Of a DNA stretch of 64,000 bases, positions 1-13,300 are shown piece after piece. The stretch is from Paragorgia papillata (taxonomy: Eukaryota; Cnidaria; Anthozoa; Scleralcyonacea; Coralliidae), in contig JAWNZC010000116.1 of assembly GCA_035771165.1 (NCBI GenBank), forward strand, positions 124,001-188,000, read 5' to 3'. The position numbers were made by a program, and so were the translations under genes. Position 1 is the first letter of the stretch. Each line of letters begins with the position of its first letter. Below the pieces are notes generated by a model, which was not told the origin of the DNA, searched no databases, and saw only the letters and a list, made by a program, of their open reading frames with translations.

Positions 1-401
1 ACAAAATTTCAAGATTTTTTGTACGATTGCCTCCTGACTGGGAATCGTACAAAATTTCAAGATTTTTTGTACGATTGCCTCCTGGCTGGGAATCGTACAA
101 AATTTCAAGATTTTTTGTACGAGTGCCTCCTGACTGGGAATCGTACAAAATTTCAAGATTTTTTGTACGATTGCCTCCTGACTGGGAATCGTACAAAATT
201 TCAAGATTTTTTGTACGATTGCCTCCTGACTGGGAATTGTATAAAATTTCAAGATTTTTTGTACGATTGCCTCCTGACTTGGAATCGTACAAAATTTCAA
301 GATTTTTTGTACGATTGCCTCCTGACTGGGAATCGTACAAAATTTCAAGATTTTTTGTACGATTGCCTCCTGACTGGGAATCATACAAAATTTCAAGATT
401 T
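1..401. repeat. 48-bp compound-palindrome minisatellite, locus 1
   Basis: About eight tandem units of 48 bp run from the left edge. Each has a roughly 30-bp hairpin, with arms GTACGATT and AATCGTAC around a CC/GG-containing loop, and an 18-bp AT-rich spacer (AAAATTTCAAGATTTTTT) that is itself nearly palindromic. Because 48 is a multiple of three, several frames stay open across the array; these are not genes. Units vary by single bases, for example GAGTGCC at about 121 and AATTGTAT at about 235. The reverse complement of this spacer nearly matches the spacer of the array at 17580-17820, so this is the same family in inverted orientation. The array is probably cut by the window edge. Confidence 0.93.
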
Positions 402-1371
402 ACGGTGGTTAATGAACTGATTTGTAGGATACAAATGTGTGATAATACTGTAATTGTGGAATGTTCACAATCGAGTAGATCATTTTAAAAAGCCGAAGGA
501 CGTGTAAAATTATGGCACAGAAGATGACTTGTAGAGTTGCGAGTAGATTTCCACAAGCAGCATATTTCTTTGGCAACATAGGAGCATGTTAATACTCTAA
601 AGTTTGTAATATTTATGTTTGGTGCCTTCCATAGAAGTAACTGTAGCATGCAGTATAAGAACAAGCCAGTTTGCTTTAATATGCTGACAGTGTCCAAGTC
701 ATGTATAATGTGTTAAGTTGTCAACATTGTTTCTTAACAGCTGAGCTTATTAATTTTACTCCCTGTCATTTTGATGAAAAAATTGTTTGTGATATCTGTA
801 AAATTGAATGTGATATTTGTATGTTATGTTGTAGGTAGTTTAAAATGAAACAACAATGAAGGAAGAACTTAAAGGTGAAGCAACATGACAACTTAATACA
901 GAATATAATTGAACTGTGTCATTTATAGTTTTCAAACTTTGTCAATGAAATGATTAAAGAAAATTTTTACAATTCATGAGTGTATTTTGTCTTGTGTAGT
1001 TTGATTCTGTATAAATGTACTATATAATGATAAATTTTAAAAATTTAATCTGTTCTCTGACTTCTGTATGTTATGAAAATTGTGGCAGAACTAATACTGT
1101 ACTAAGACTGTACTATGATGTGTACTGATAGTACATAGGCAAATTTCTAAAAAGTGAGCCCACAATCCGCCAGCGGTTATCGACGTGCAGTGAAAGACCT
1201 GGGTACGAGTCCAGGTGATCTCGCCCCAGATCTCGCTCTTAATAAGACCACAATGGTTTATACAATGGTACACATGTACGTCTGTTACTTTCATCAATGC
1301 TTTCATTTCATGTCGTGGGGAAGGAAAAGAGGAAGAGCCGTCCTGCTTCCTCAAAACGGATAGGTTCTGCC
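402..1371. other. Region upstream of FAM98, no gene seen
   Basis: This is AT-rich sequence between the satellite array and the first FAM98 codon. It should contain the FAM98 promoter and 5' UTR, but I see no clear TATA box. Short open frames here have no recognisable domains. The stretch around 1160-1260 resembles dispersed repeat sequence. Confidence 0.5.
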
Positions 1372-4300
1372 ATGGAAAATGATGTACTAGACTCTCTAGA
1401 AGACTTGGGGTACGTATATGTGCAAGCAATGGCGCCAAAAATGAGTTAACTGGGCAAAAAAGTTCTCTAAATTCTAGTCAAATTTGCACACGTGTCGTGT
1501 ATGTTAACGAAATAACACTTCATTATAAATAATAGAGCTATTTAGCGTCAAAACTATACTTAACCTGTTGTAGTTCATTCATTTTTAATATTTAAACAAA
1601 TGTTTCGAATACTAGAGTATGTAGAGTCTAAAATTATCGCAATATCTAAATATATAATAATTCTAAATAGAGAAGTCTTTAATATTCATTTTTAAATTTA
1701 TTTTTTTGGGGGGGAGAGGTGGGGAGAAGAAAAATGATGGAAAGAATAAGGGGAAAAATTGGTACTGCATGATTTTTTATTGCGTCAGTTTTTTAAGTGT
1801 CAGTTTTATTAACCACGTATAAATATTAAAGCAATCACGAGGTGCATTCTCATGTACCACGTGATAAACATCCAATTGTTAACTCGTAAACAAGCTATCA
1901 CGTGGTACATAAGAATACACCATGTGATTGCTTTGAAATTAAATAATTGCTTCAATGCTTCCAATTTCATATTTTATGGGGGCAGGGGCCCATGTTGATG
2001 TCCCGGAAGGGGCCCATGCCACAATGGCACATACCGTAGGCCAGTCTGAGCCTGTCCTGGTCTGTGTTACGGTATATGCACCCTACCTAAGCTTAGTGGC
2101 TATGTCAGGTTTATTGAATCAGACAGCAGGAGGGAGGGAAGAAAGGAGGTAATTAAGAAGAGAAAGTCTCTGGTGACATGGCAATGTTTTATAAGGCCAT
2201 ATTGAGAGTACATATAACTAGTCTGAACACCATACTTGAGCACTGTACTCAATCTTGGGTGCTGTGCTGGATTGTTTACTCAAGTATGGTGTTTATAGCT
2301 TGTGCACTGGGCACATGTCGTATAGCCTGAACATGGATCTTGGCCTAAATAATTAAATTAGTTATAACTTGATAGCACTATACTCTTAATGCCAACCCAC
2401 TTTGTTTGGCTCTCGTAGGTATAATGGCCCAATGACAGAGGAGGGTGCTTTAATTAATTGCATCCAAGGTGAAGAAATTACATCTGAGTTTATGGGTTTA
2501 TGCAAATGGTTGACTGATGATATACAAGAGTTCTCCGGAGTTATTGAAAACATTACAGGTATCAATTAGTAGTTTCATAACATTCATTTTTGAAACCACA
2601 CTTTGTTATTGGCCAGAATTAAACCACATTGTAAACTTAGTATAAACTAGCTGGTTAGGCTTTACGCTGATATCTTCACTTGTTGTGGGTTAGGAGAATT
2701 TACATTTTAATACTATTACCGTATGATAATGTTAAATTTAAAGCATTAACTGTATTATGTAGTTCCAGAAAATATTTATAAACCCCCCTTCACAAAATGC
2801 AATTTGTCTAGTACCCACCCACACCTCTCAAAAATTTTATTAAAGCAATCGACCATTAGGTGGGGGTGGATATTTTCTAGAACTACCGTATTTTCTGGGC
2901 GATAACCCGCACGGCGTACCCGCACAGCAACAAAAATGTCACTTTTGGAAAAATAAATCAGCGTATTACCCACACAATCGGATAACCCACAGCTGCTAAT
3001 AATAGGTTTGGGCAAGGGAGCATGCTAGACTGACTTGAATTTCTTCTTTGTTTCGGCACTTCATTTATATTCAGCCATTTTGAATAAAGCAGTATCATTA
3101 GCGTATCGCAGGCGCGGGCTACGGGGCCGAAGGAAACCCGAGTGCGTTCTGAAAATGCAATAACCGGGCTGTAACCCGCGCCTGCGATATGCTAATGAAT
3201 ATACCGCATTATTCAAAATGGCTGAATATAAATGAAGGAACGCCGAATAAAGAAGAAGAAATACAGTACGGGTCAGTCTGGTGTGCTCCCTTGCTTTGGG
3301 ACCACAAAATTAAAAAAAAGTACAGTACCAGTAGTTGAAAGATGAAAGTAGAATCCTTGGGCTGCAGTCTTCGTGATGTCGTCGTCTTAAGAATTCAACA
3401 GATTACCCGCACCACCCTATTACCCTCACTAGTTATGTTTCCTAGCAAAATTAAGAGATAACCCGCGGGTTATTGCCCAGAAAATACGGTACACATGATT
3501 ACGATTGTTATGATAATAAGTATTATTATAGTTATGATCAGGGCTGTAGGAAGATGTTTCAGGTTAGGGGAGCTTGTCGAGCACTGATGGTGAAAGAACC
3601 CTCTAGGGGGGTCTGTATGGAATTTTTTTATTTTCTCACTCTCTGAAATGTGATTTCCTGCATTTTGAGGTCAGTTTTACAACAAAATATTATGATCATA
3701 AACAACAAGCTGCTAACTGGCAGCAGAAAACTTGTGCTCTGACATTTTTAGGGGGGCTCAGCCCCCTGCTTCCAGTGAATAGGGGAGCACCAGCCCCTTG
3801 CACCCCCCTGCTTTCTACGGCCATGGTTATGACGCATGTTGATGACCAGGATGATTAATATTATATAATTATAGGGGTTGATAAAGATGAGTTTTCTATT
3901 GAAATAAGTGGATTCCTCCGAGAATATGGTGAGTTTGACCAAAATCAAAACTTAGTGCTATAATCAAACTATGTTTGTCTGGTCTTGAATTACTTGATAA
4001 TGTAAATTACAACAAATAGTTTTGGTAAAACTAAAAAATTTAAAATAGTATATATTGTAGAGTGGTAATTATCACCATTGAAGTTTTTGATACTAATAAA
4101 CCATTACAAGTCAGGGAACCTGACAAATTTCTTTGAACCATTGCTACCTGGAATGGCTGAGGGCTCTTCATTTGACATGAAGTAAAATTGTCTTGTGTTA
4201 GGTACATGTAGCTGTTTTCAGATGACCATTACTAGACTGGCATTACGACAATTACTGTATATATACAGAACCTTAGACAGGATTAGTAATCTACCCGTCC

Positions 4301-7300
4301 AAAAGTGCCCACGCTACTAGGGGGGGTCTAGGGGCAAGCCCCCACCCAGAAAATTTTTAAAATCAGGTCTTCTGAAAACGTGATTGTGAGCATTCTGGAA
4401 AACAAAAGTACCCTAAATTGGAGAGCAAACAGCAGCAAAATCTGTCGTTTTCTTTGTATATTATAATATTCTATATTTAACGATTAGTCACCCATGCTAT
4501 TTTGTACTGAAAACACATGGATTTGTTTTTCAATATTTATGCTTGGTCAAGCACCCACCCCCCTATTCAGACACCAAGTAATTTCCCACAGCTTAAAAGT
4601 GATCTATTTTTAAAAATGATCTGATTAGTAGCGATGTCTTCGCAAAGGTGTGTGATGTGTGACAAATTGTTTCATATGACATTCTAAATGTTATTTGTAA
4701 GGAAAATTAAAGTTTTTAAGTAGAGAGAATGCTTTATTTTTTATTTTGTTTTTGTCAGTACCGTAATGTTCGCGTAAGCACCCACCCCCTTCTTTTGGTG
4801 AAAATTATGGTCCAGGGGTGGTGTGCTTAACCAGTTAAATACGCCGGTATTAGCTTTACTGGGAATGTTTTGTTATTTTTATGTATATAGTACAGTGGAA
4901 CCTCTAATTATAGTGGGGAGGAGCATTTCATATGTCTGTTCAGTTAATTAGAGGTGTCTGCTGGATGGATGTTGGGGAAATATATGTTGTTTGGGCACTT
5001 CACTAAGTGTCCATTAATTAAGGTGTCCACTGGATAGACAGCATGTCCACTAATTACAGGTACCATTGTATACAGTACATACACTGTGTAATATAATTAA
5101 GTACTTCAAATTTTTTTGCTACGGTAATTTATTTATTCATTCCTTAATAGGCTGTCCTCATGCAGAATTATTAGGTGTCACTGGTCTTAGCTCTCCACCA
5201 AACAGACTATTACTTTTAGGTAGGTTTTCAGTTTAATCATTAATATTTTAGATCACTACATTACAGTAAAGTTTGGACACAATAATCCTAGATGTAACAA
5301 TAATTTAACTAAAAATTACACAATTAGAACTGACATACACACTTATATACTGCATTGAGAGAGTTTTGAAAGACAAAGATTTTTCTAACATAGGTTTTAT
5401 TTCTTTATTGACAGCATTTTTGACTTCTGAGCTTCAAGCCTGTAGAATATTGGGGCAGAAAGAAGATGCAATGGATGTTGATGAGCAAGAGGTGAAAATT
5501 CTATATGTACCTAAATATGAATTGCTATCAATTTGAGACCACTGCCAAGCATACAAAATTTTCAGGACACTTGGCACCACTGCCAAGCATACAAAATTTT
5601 CAGAATTTTTGTATGCTCGGCAACCCACTGCAGAGCGTACAAAGTTTTCAGAACTTTTGTACACTCGGCAACCCACTGCAGAGCGTACAAAGTTTTCAGA
5701 ACTTTTGTACACTCGGCAACCCACTGCCGAACATACAAAATTTTCAGAATTTTTGTATGCTCGGCAACCCACTGCCGAACGTACAAAATTTTCAGAATTT
5801 TTGTAATAATAATAATAATAATAATAACAATAATAATAAATAATAATAAATATAATAAGTTATAAATAGAGAATAATACATGGATGTGCAGAAATATGAA
5901 ATTTATTTCGAGTGTTGACCAGGATATCTCACGAGTGAGTGAAGCGAACGAGTGACATACCCTGTTCAACACGAGAAATAAATTTTATATTTCCAAGCAT
6001 CCATGTATTGTTCTGTTTATTATATAAAAAAATTGTCCTATTGCCTTGCAAAAATTGCATTACTACGGTATAATGCTGATTCAGCGATAATCGTCACCTG
6101 TGCGATTATCATAAATAATCGCACATGTGAGATTATCACTTTTATTAGTGGTGGAAAAATCAATAAAACACTCTATTTTATATAATAAACTGGTAATAAT
6201 AAAAATAATAATAATACATTATAATAAAAATTCTAAATAATAATAATATTAATTGATAATTATAAATAAATAATAATTAATAAAAGTATTTTGAAAGATA
6301 ATGTAATTAAAGAAATATGTTGTTACATCGTGTATACTGTTTTCTTTGTAATCTTTATAAAATGCTATGTTTGTTCAATTCATAGGCCAGTCCAGCTTTT
6401 CAACATTTAAGTGCAATATTGACTGCTCTGGGCCTTCCTCAACCAACTGAACAGTCTTCAGTTTTTGAGTTGCTTTCTGATATTGAAAAGAAGGTAATGT
6501 GTTAGATTGTGATACACATTATATCAGTACTGTACTGCTTAAGCTCACATTGATTTTATTATAGTAAGAAGTGAAGTATATTACAGTATGCTGTACTGTA
6601 TTATTCTGTGCTGTACCATATCAGGGCCACTGAGATAAATTGTGGAGCCTGGGGCAAATTATCTATTTGGGGGGCCTGATGATGTCACATAGGCCAATTT
6701 GGGGGGCCCTAATGACGTCAGAGGGTTGTGTCTACGTGTTCTCAAATTGGTCCCCTGGGTTGGCTAAAAATTAAGTTAGTGTTACTGATCTTTACGCTTT
6801 CTGGGCCTCATGTTTTCTTATGTCAAAAACTTAGATCTCAGAAATTTTAGGGGCCCTTCTCAAGTTGTGGGCCTAGGGCAACTTGCCCCCCCTAGCCCTC
6901 AGCCACCCCCACCCCACTCAACCTCACCTCACTCAACCCCACCCACTCCCAGCTATTGTATTGTGTATTGTATTGTACATGTACAGCTATTTTATCACAT
7001 TGTATTGTACTGTATTAGATTGTAGTCTATCACAGAATATTGTAAAGGCAACGTTTGACTGTCATTTGTTGTGTTGTGGAGTGATGTTAACAACTTTTTT
7101 CATGTCATTAGGTAAATGACACTATTCGCAAATGTCCAAAAGGTCATCTAGGTGAGCCATTATTGACAAAACATCTGAATGCTGCTCAATGGGTAAGATT
7201 TCTAGCTTTCATTAAATTGAATTATATGAATTAACTCTGAGGGAAGTTTATAGAGTTGTCAGGGATCTTAACAAGGGAGGTTTATTAGTGTCATTATTTA

Positions 7301-10300
7301 TAAGCTTAAAGCTGAAAGGAGTAGTGTATGTGACATGTGTGAGGAGTGCAATGGTGTATGGAAGTGAGATGAATGTGACATGCCATTAGGGAGAGACCTG
7401 TTCCGGCTTCTCATTGGTCGATAAATATAGTAACACTGCGATGACGTACTCAGATTTCGAGTCGCTTGGTTTAAACTGCTGAATACCTGATCCGTCACCA
7501 GATCATTGATCGCACTTTATATCAATTCGCAATAATAAGGATTAATTTATAACGTAACAAGGATTTATTTGAAAAGAACTACCATGAGAAAATCTCAGTA
7601 ATCAGTTTAAAACTATCCATATAGCGACCTTTTTGTATCTAGTGTAGCACAGATGCCAACATCACGCGTAGATTATACAGTGCTGATCTTTGCGAGTTTT
7701 TTGGTAAGTAAGATGCCAGAAAATACTTATAGAATACACGCGCAAATCACACGGAATGCATAACCACTACAACATATGTTTTAAAATCGAATAGGAGCCA
7801 AGCCCAAGGGCAAGGTGTAGACGTAAATATACAGAGAGAATCATACTCGCTGATATACATATAAGTATTTTCTGGCATCTTACTTACCAAAAAACTCGCA
7901 AAGATCAGCACTGTATAATCTACGCGTGATGTTGGCATCTGTGCTACACTAGATACAAAAAGGTCGCTATATGGATAGTTTTAAATTGATTACTGAGATT
8001 TTCTCATGGTAGTTCTTTTCAAATAAATCCTTGTCACGTTATAAATTAATCCTTATTATTGCGAATTGATATAAAGTGCGATCAATGATCTGGTGACGGA
8101 TCAGGTATTCAGCAGTTTAAACCAAGCGACTCGAAATCTGAGTACGTCATCGCAGTGTTACTCTATTTATCGACTAATGAGAAGCCGGAGCAGGTCTCTC
8201 CCTAATGGCATGTTGAATGTGGAGCTGAGTATATGAGATCAGAATGGACATAGATGAGGATGGTACGATGGGTGTACTGTAGCTTTGTGTGATAGTGTCG
8301 AGTCAATGGAAATCGAAATATAGTAAGGTTTGATATACTGCCGAAACAGAGAACGTAGGAGTCTAACGTTTCAGGCGAAGGCCCTTCGTCAGAGAGAAAC
8401 GTTATACAATGGTCTCACTACTGCTCTTGTTATTTCTTTGTAGGCTCAAGTTAACAAAATCAACAATACTTTATTCAGAGAATATTCACTCCGACGACAA
8501 ACATTGTTAACTCGTCTCGATGTCACAATTCGATCTTTCCAGTGGTCAGAGTTAGGACAGGTATATGTTCGTACCTCAGAGTTAAAAATACGTCTGCAGA
8601 TATTTTTTTGTTATCAACAATCCATATTTACATGCGTATTTTTTATTAAAGAAAAAACAAGATTCAATTTCTGGTGAATTTCTACCGATTAGGACCTCGT
8701 TGGAATCTCAGGCCCCAGTTTCCCTTGCAGATGTCTTGGCAGCTCGAAATGGTGAGACTCTTGGTGCAACTAATGATTAATTAAAGTGTATATGAAATGA
8801 AAATTAAGTTTGTCTAATTTGGAAGAACTCTTGGAATGGTAAAGTAACATCTTCTACAGTTTTTCCATATCTTAATTCGTTCTCGAGATATTGCTATTTG
8901 TTTGATGTGTAAATGATCACACTGCATATACAGTACGTCACATTGTATAATGAGTTACTGAGAAATCGTGCATATCATTGATATTAGTCTGTTAAATCGC
9001 TTGAACCTGTGTTTGTTTAAAGTCGTGAGACAAATACACTTATGTAGGTGCCCAAGTGTTACTTTACAATATCAAGAGTTCTTTCAAATTAGACAAACTT
9101 AATTTTCATTTCATATACACTTTAAACATTGTTTGAAGAATGATTTAGTATGTTTGAATGTTAGGGAAGTTTGTTTTTATAAGTCCTATGGGCATAGTGG
9201 CATATACCTCCCGTTGAGTTATATTCACATTTGTCTATAAAAGCTAGTTGGAGGTTTTTTCCGCATTTTTTCAGTAAAAAACACCAATCATTTTAAAACA
9301 TGCAGTTGGAAAAATGATGTCTTATCAGACAGTTTTGTGTGTAAAATGAACGTCTTTCTAAAGTAAACCCCTGTTTACATGGAGGGAGGGTAACCCTTCT
9401 AGAAGGGTTACCCTCTATTGTATTTTCCTGTTTATTTTAAGGTTTGTTTTACATGAGAGGGAGGGTTACCCTAGGAGGAGGGTTACCCTATCTGCTTGCT
9501 AGGGCAACCCTGGCGGCAGGGCTATTTTTTGTTTACATAAGCCATGTAAACGCGTTTGCTAGGGTGACCCTGGTAGGAGGGTTATGTTTCAATGAGGGGA
9601 AAAACGCGTACCGAACAAAATATCTTAAAGGGCAACTATACGTTTCCAGGTTATTCTATTTTCCGTTAAAGTCGGAAAAGTTCAATCTAAAACCGAAGAA
9701 ATAATTGAAACCAGTCACTCGGTTCCACTTTTATGAACTGTCTAAGTTTGAATTTTTGCTCCTTTTGCTGAACTCGTGTGAACGACGACCGCCTGAAAGA
9801 CTGGTATTAGTACCTTGTGATGTCATACCGGTAACAAACAACAAGGTGATTGGTGGGTTTTACCGGTATGGCGTCAAAGACAATGGAGTACCCATTCTCC
9901 TAGAAACGCGGTCGTGCTTCAAGAGGACCTAAGAAGGCTTCGCTGACAAATTATTTTCTTTACTTCGAAATTCATATTTTTCTTTACTTTTTGCTAAGTT
10001 AGATGATAACCCTTTCAGAAGAAAATATAACTTCAAAAGGTTTAGTGGACCTTTAATGATTTTAGCAATGTGGCTGCCCTTCCTGTTCTTATACACCAGG
10101 CCTTGTGAAATATTTTGAAGATATCAAGCAAATGACGGCAACAATAACATGTAAACTGAAAATATAGTAAAGGTCACGCTGAAGCAAGGTGACCCTATTA
10201 GAAGAGTTATCCCTTTTACAAGGGACAACCTCATTCCATGTAAACAAGGGCTATCTTTTGACTCGTTTCAAAGGGTAACCCTTCTAGAAGGGTGCATGTA

Positions 10301-13300
10301 AACAGGGCCTAAGTGAGGAAGAAAACAGTATGACAATGCAACATACCCATACCAGTATAAACAAACAAACCAAAAAAAAACACCCAACTCTGTAACAGGC
10401 GTTTGGTGGACGTTCGTCAAGCTCAAATAATCAGAAAAGATTTCTGAGCCCAAGACAGGGTTCGAATCCACTGAGGCTCAGTTGCAAGTTCATAGTCATA
10501 TGTGCTCCTAAGTGGTAGCGTTTGCATATGAAATGTAGATCTCAAACTCATTAATAATTCATGAGGAAAACACAAAGGAAATCAGTACCGTGTCTGTGGT
10601 TTGGATATCGGAGGAAGAAATTACATAAATTAAGCAAACTTTTACCTTGATTTTCTCTTAAAATACTGATTTGTTTCAGATGCTATATCAAACACTCGGA
10701 GGAGTGTTTCATCAGGATATCCAAACACTTCGAAGTTTGTTCAAAAACCTCGGCTTCGCCTCGGTTTTCAACAAACGTCTCAGTGTTTGGATATCCTGAT
10801 GAAACACTCCTCCTCGTGTATGATATATTACTTAAAGTGATATGATAAGTTGTACGTATACATGTAGTGCATGTGGTACGTTTGCGAGCTTGGTGTAATG
10901 TAACAGACGTTTGGTGGACGTTCGTCGAGCTCAATTATTCAGAAAAGATTTCTGAGACCCAGACAGTGCTGTGAGTAACTTCGTTACAAGAAACTAGTTA
11001 CAATAACTAGTTACATTTTTAAGTAACTGTAACTGAAACTAGTTACTTTTTCTGAAGAAGTAACTTTAACTATAACTAGTTACTTTTTGAAGAAGTAACT
11101 ATAACTAGTTACTTTTTTAAAGAATTGTAACTAGTTGCAATATTTGGTTTAAAATGTGACTATAGTTACTGATTTTCAGTTGAGGATGTCATTCTTTCTT
11201 GATAAAAATGGTTTTGATATAATAATAAAGGTACAGTATGTACACATTTGACTATTTCTGCTTAGTGACAACTATATTTAGGTATTTAGTTGTAAAAACA
11301 TATTATGGTACTGGCATCTAAAAACTAGTAATTTCTTTGTTGATTCTAGTAACACGGACAAAGGAATGTAACTTTGTAACTAGTTACAAAATGTTTGAAG
11401 TAACTTTGTAACTGTAACTAGTTACTTTCTTTTCATTGTAACTTTTATTGGTAACTAGTTACTTTTCTAACGATGTAACTGTAACTAGTTACAAAAATTG
11501 TGTAACTTTTACAGCACTGGCCCCAGACAGGATTCGAACCTGATAAAACATAATAAGTTGTAATATTCCATAACTCGATCAGTGAAACACCACAATTTCA
11601 CACGACGTAATGAGAAACTCGCTTTTAATCAGCGAAATAAATATTGTTTTCCGTTCTTTTGTGTCTGATTCTCTGTTATAATTAAAGAAATGGTTCTTGG
11701 TTTCGCGTGCTTTATCGAGCTATGGATGCACTTGAGGAGTTGGGGAACTAAAAAATATAGAGTTGCTCTTGGCTATCGCCTCTGGCAACTCTTACGCTTC
11801 TTTCGTGCTCTCCCAACTTCCTGCGGGCATCCATAACTCGATGGATCACGCCAAATCATGAACCATTTCTTATATAGAGTAGTGCAGAAACAGTAGTTTG
11901 GATAAAGCAAAGTAAAAATGTGTTAACTGCCGAGATGTTTATAGCAATGAAATTAACACTGACGTAGAAAGTCGATTTGTGGAAAACCGGCATAAGTGTT
12001 CTGGCCAAACGCTTTCAACATTTCATTCAACATCGTTCAACATTGTTGAATTCAACCGTGATTCAACATGTTGAGAGCGTTTGGCCACCCTGTTGAATGA
12101 TGTTGAACGTTGTTGAATGGTGTTGAACGAAATTTGAACATGTTCAAATTTTCGTTCAACATGCGTTCAACAATGTTGAACGATGTTGCATGAAATGTTG
12201 AAAGCGTTTGGCCAGGCCTTAGTGAACAGCTCCGCTCAAAACGTCAGTATTTTGTTGCTAAAAATCTCAGCAGTTTAATTACCGCCTTTTTATATTTCTC
12301 TGTAATAAAACAGTTATATTAAAATTTTATTCCCGACATCAAGTCTATCATCGGAATATAACTTTATGTTATCTTGTTCTTTTTCTTGTCATCTGAAGTT
12401 TTTTTGTCATGTTTTTTTAATTTTTAATATAGATTTAACAAAGGTTATGAAAACCAGCAGTGAAGCAGTGCGAGAAAAAACTAAATGTGCAATAAACAGA
12501 GTGTTGATAGGAAAGGTGAGTAGCCCTGCAAGCCGAGTGATTTTTATTGATTTCGAATGTTTTACAAACACGAGAGAACATTGAAAATTACGAAGTAAAG
12601 GCCAAACGCTTTCAACATTTCATGCAACATCGTTCAACATTGTTGAACGCATGTTGAACGAAAATTTGAACATGTTCAAATTTCGTTCAACATCATTAAA
12701 CACCATTCAACAATGTTCAACATCATTCAACAGGGTGGCCAAACGCTTTCAACATGTTGAATTACGGTTGAATTCAATAATGTTGAACGATGTTGAATGA
12801 AATGTTGAAAGCGTTTGGCCAGGCCTTAATAGGTCAAGTAATTTTTGTTGTTCTCAAGATTTTGTAACCCTGGGCAAAACCCAATACACGAGTTTATGAA
12901 AAAGCTTCTCAATCGTCTATTATAGTAGGATTCGCTAGGGACTTCGTGATATTGGTGCATTTAACAAATAGATTCTATTTTGCCGTTGTCTGTTCAGTTA
13001 TAGATGCACAGATGACGTCACAACGTGGTAAGAACAAAAAAGTGGTCACTGATGTTCTTACCACGTTGTGACGTCTTCTGTGCATCTATAACTGAACAGA
13101 CAACAAAAAAATGAAATCTATTTGTTTTATACAATACGAAAATTTAAAAGGTTTTTATCAAAACTCTTATCGGATTTTGGGGCATGAAGAAGGAAAAAAG
13201 TCAGCTGATATGATCTGACGTGTCCATGCATGTGTCTGTCCTCCAATAGATCATGGGCAACAACAATGAAAACACGCATAGCAACCAGGGTATTGTATAA

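Noticed and set aside
19..488. Long open frames across the left-edge array
   Set aside because: They arise because the 48-bp period is a multiple of three; the sequence is a hairpin satellite with frames open in two phases and no start or splice context.
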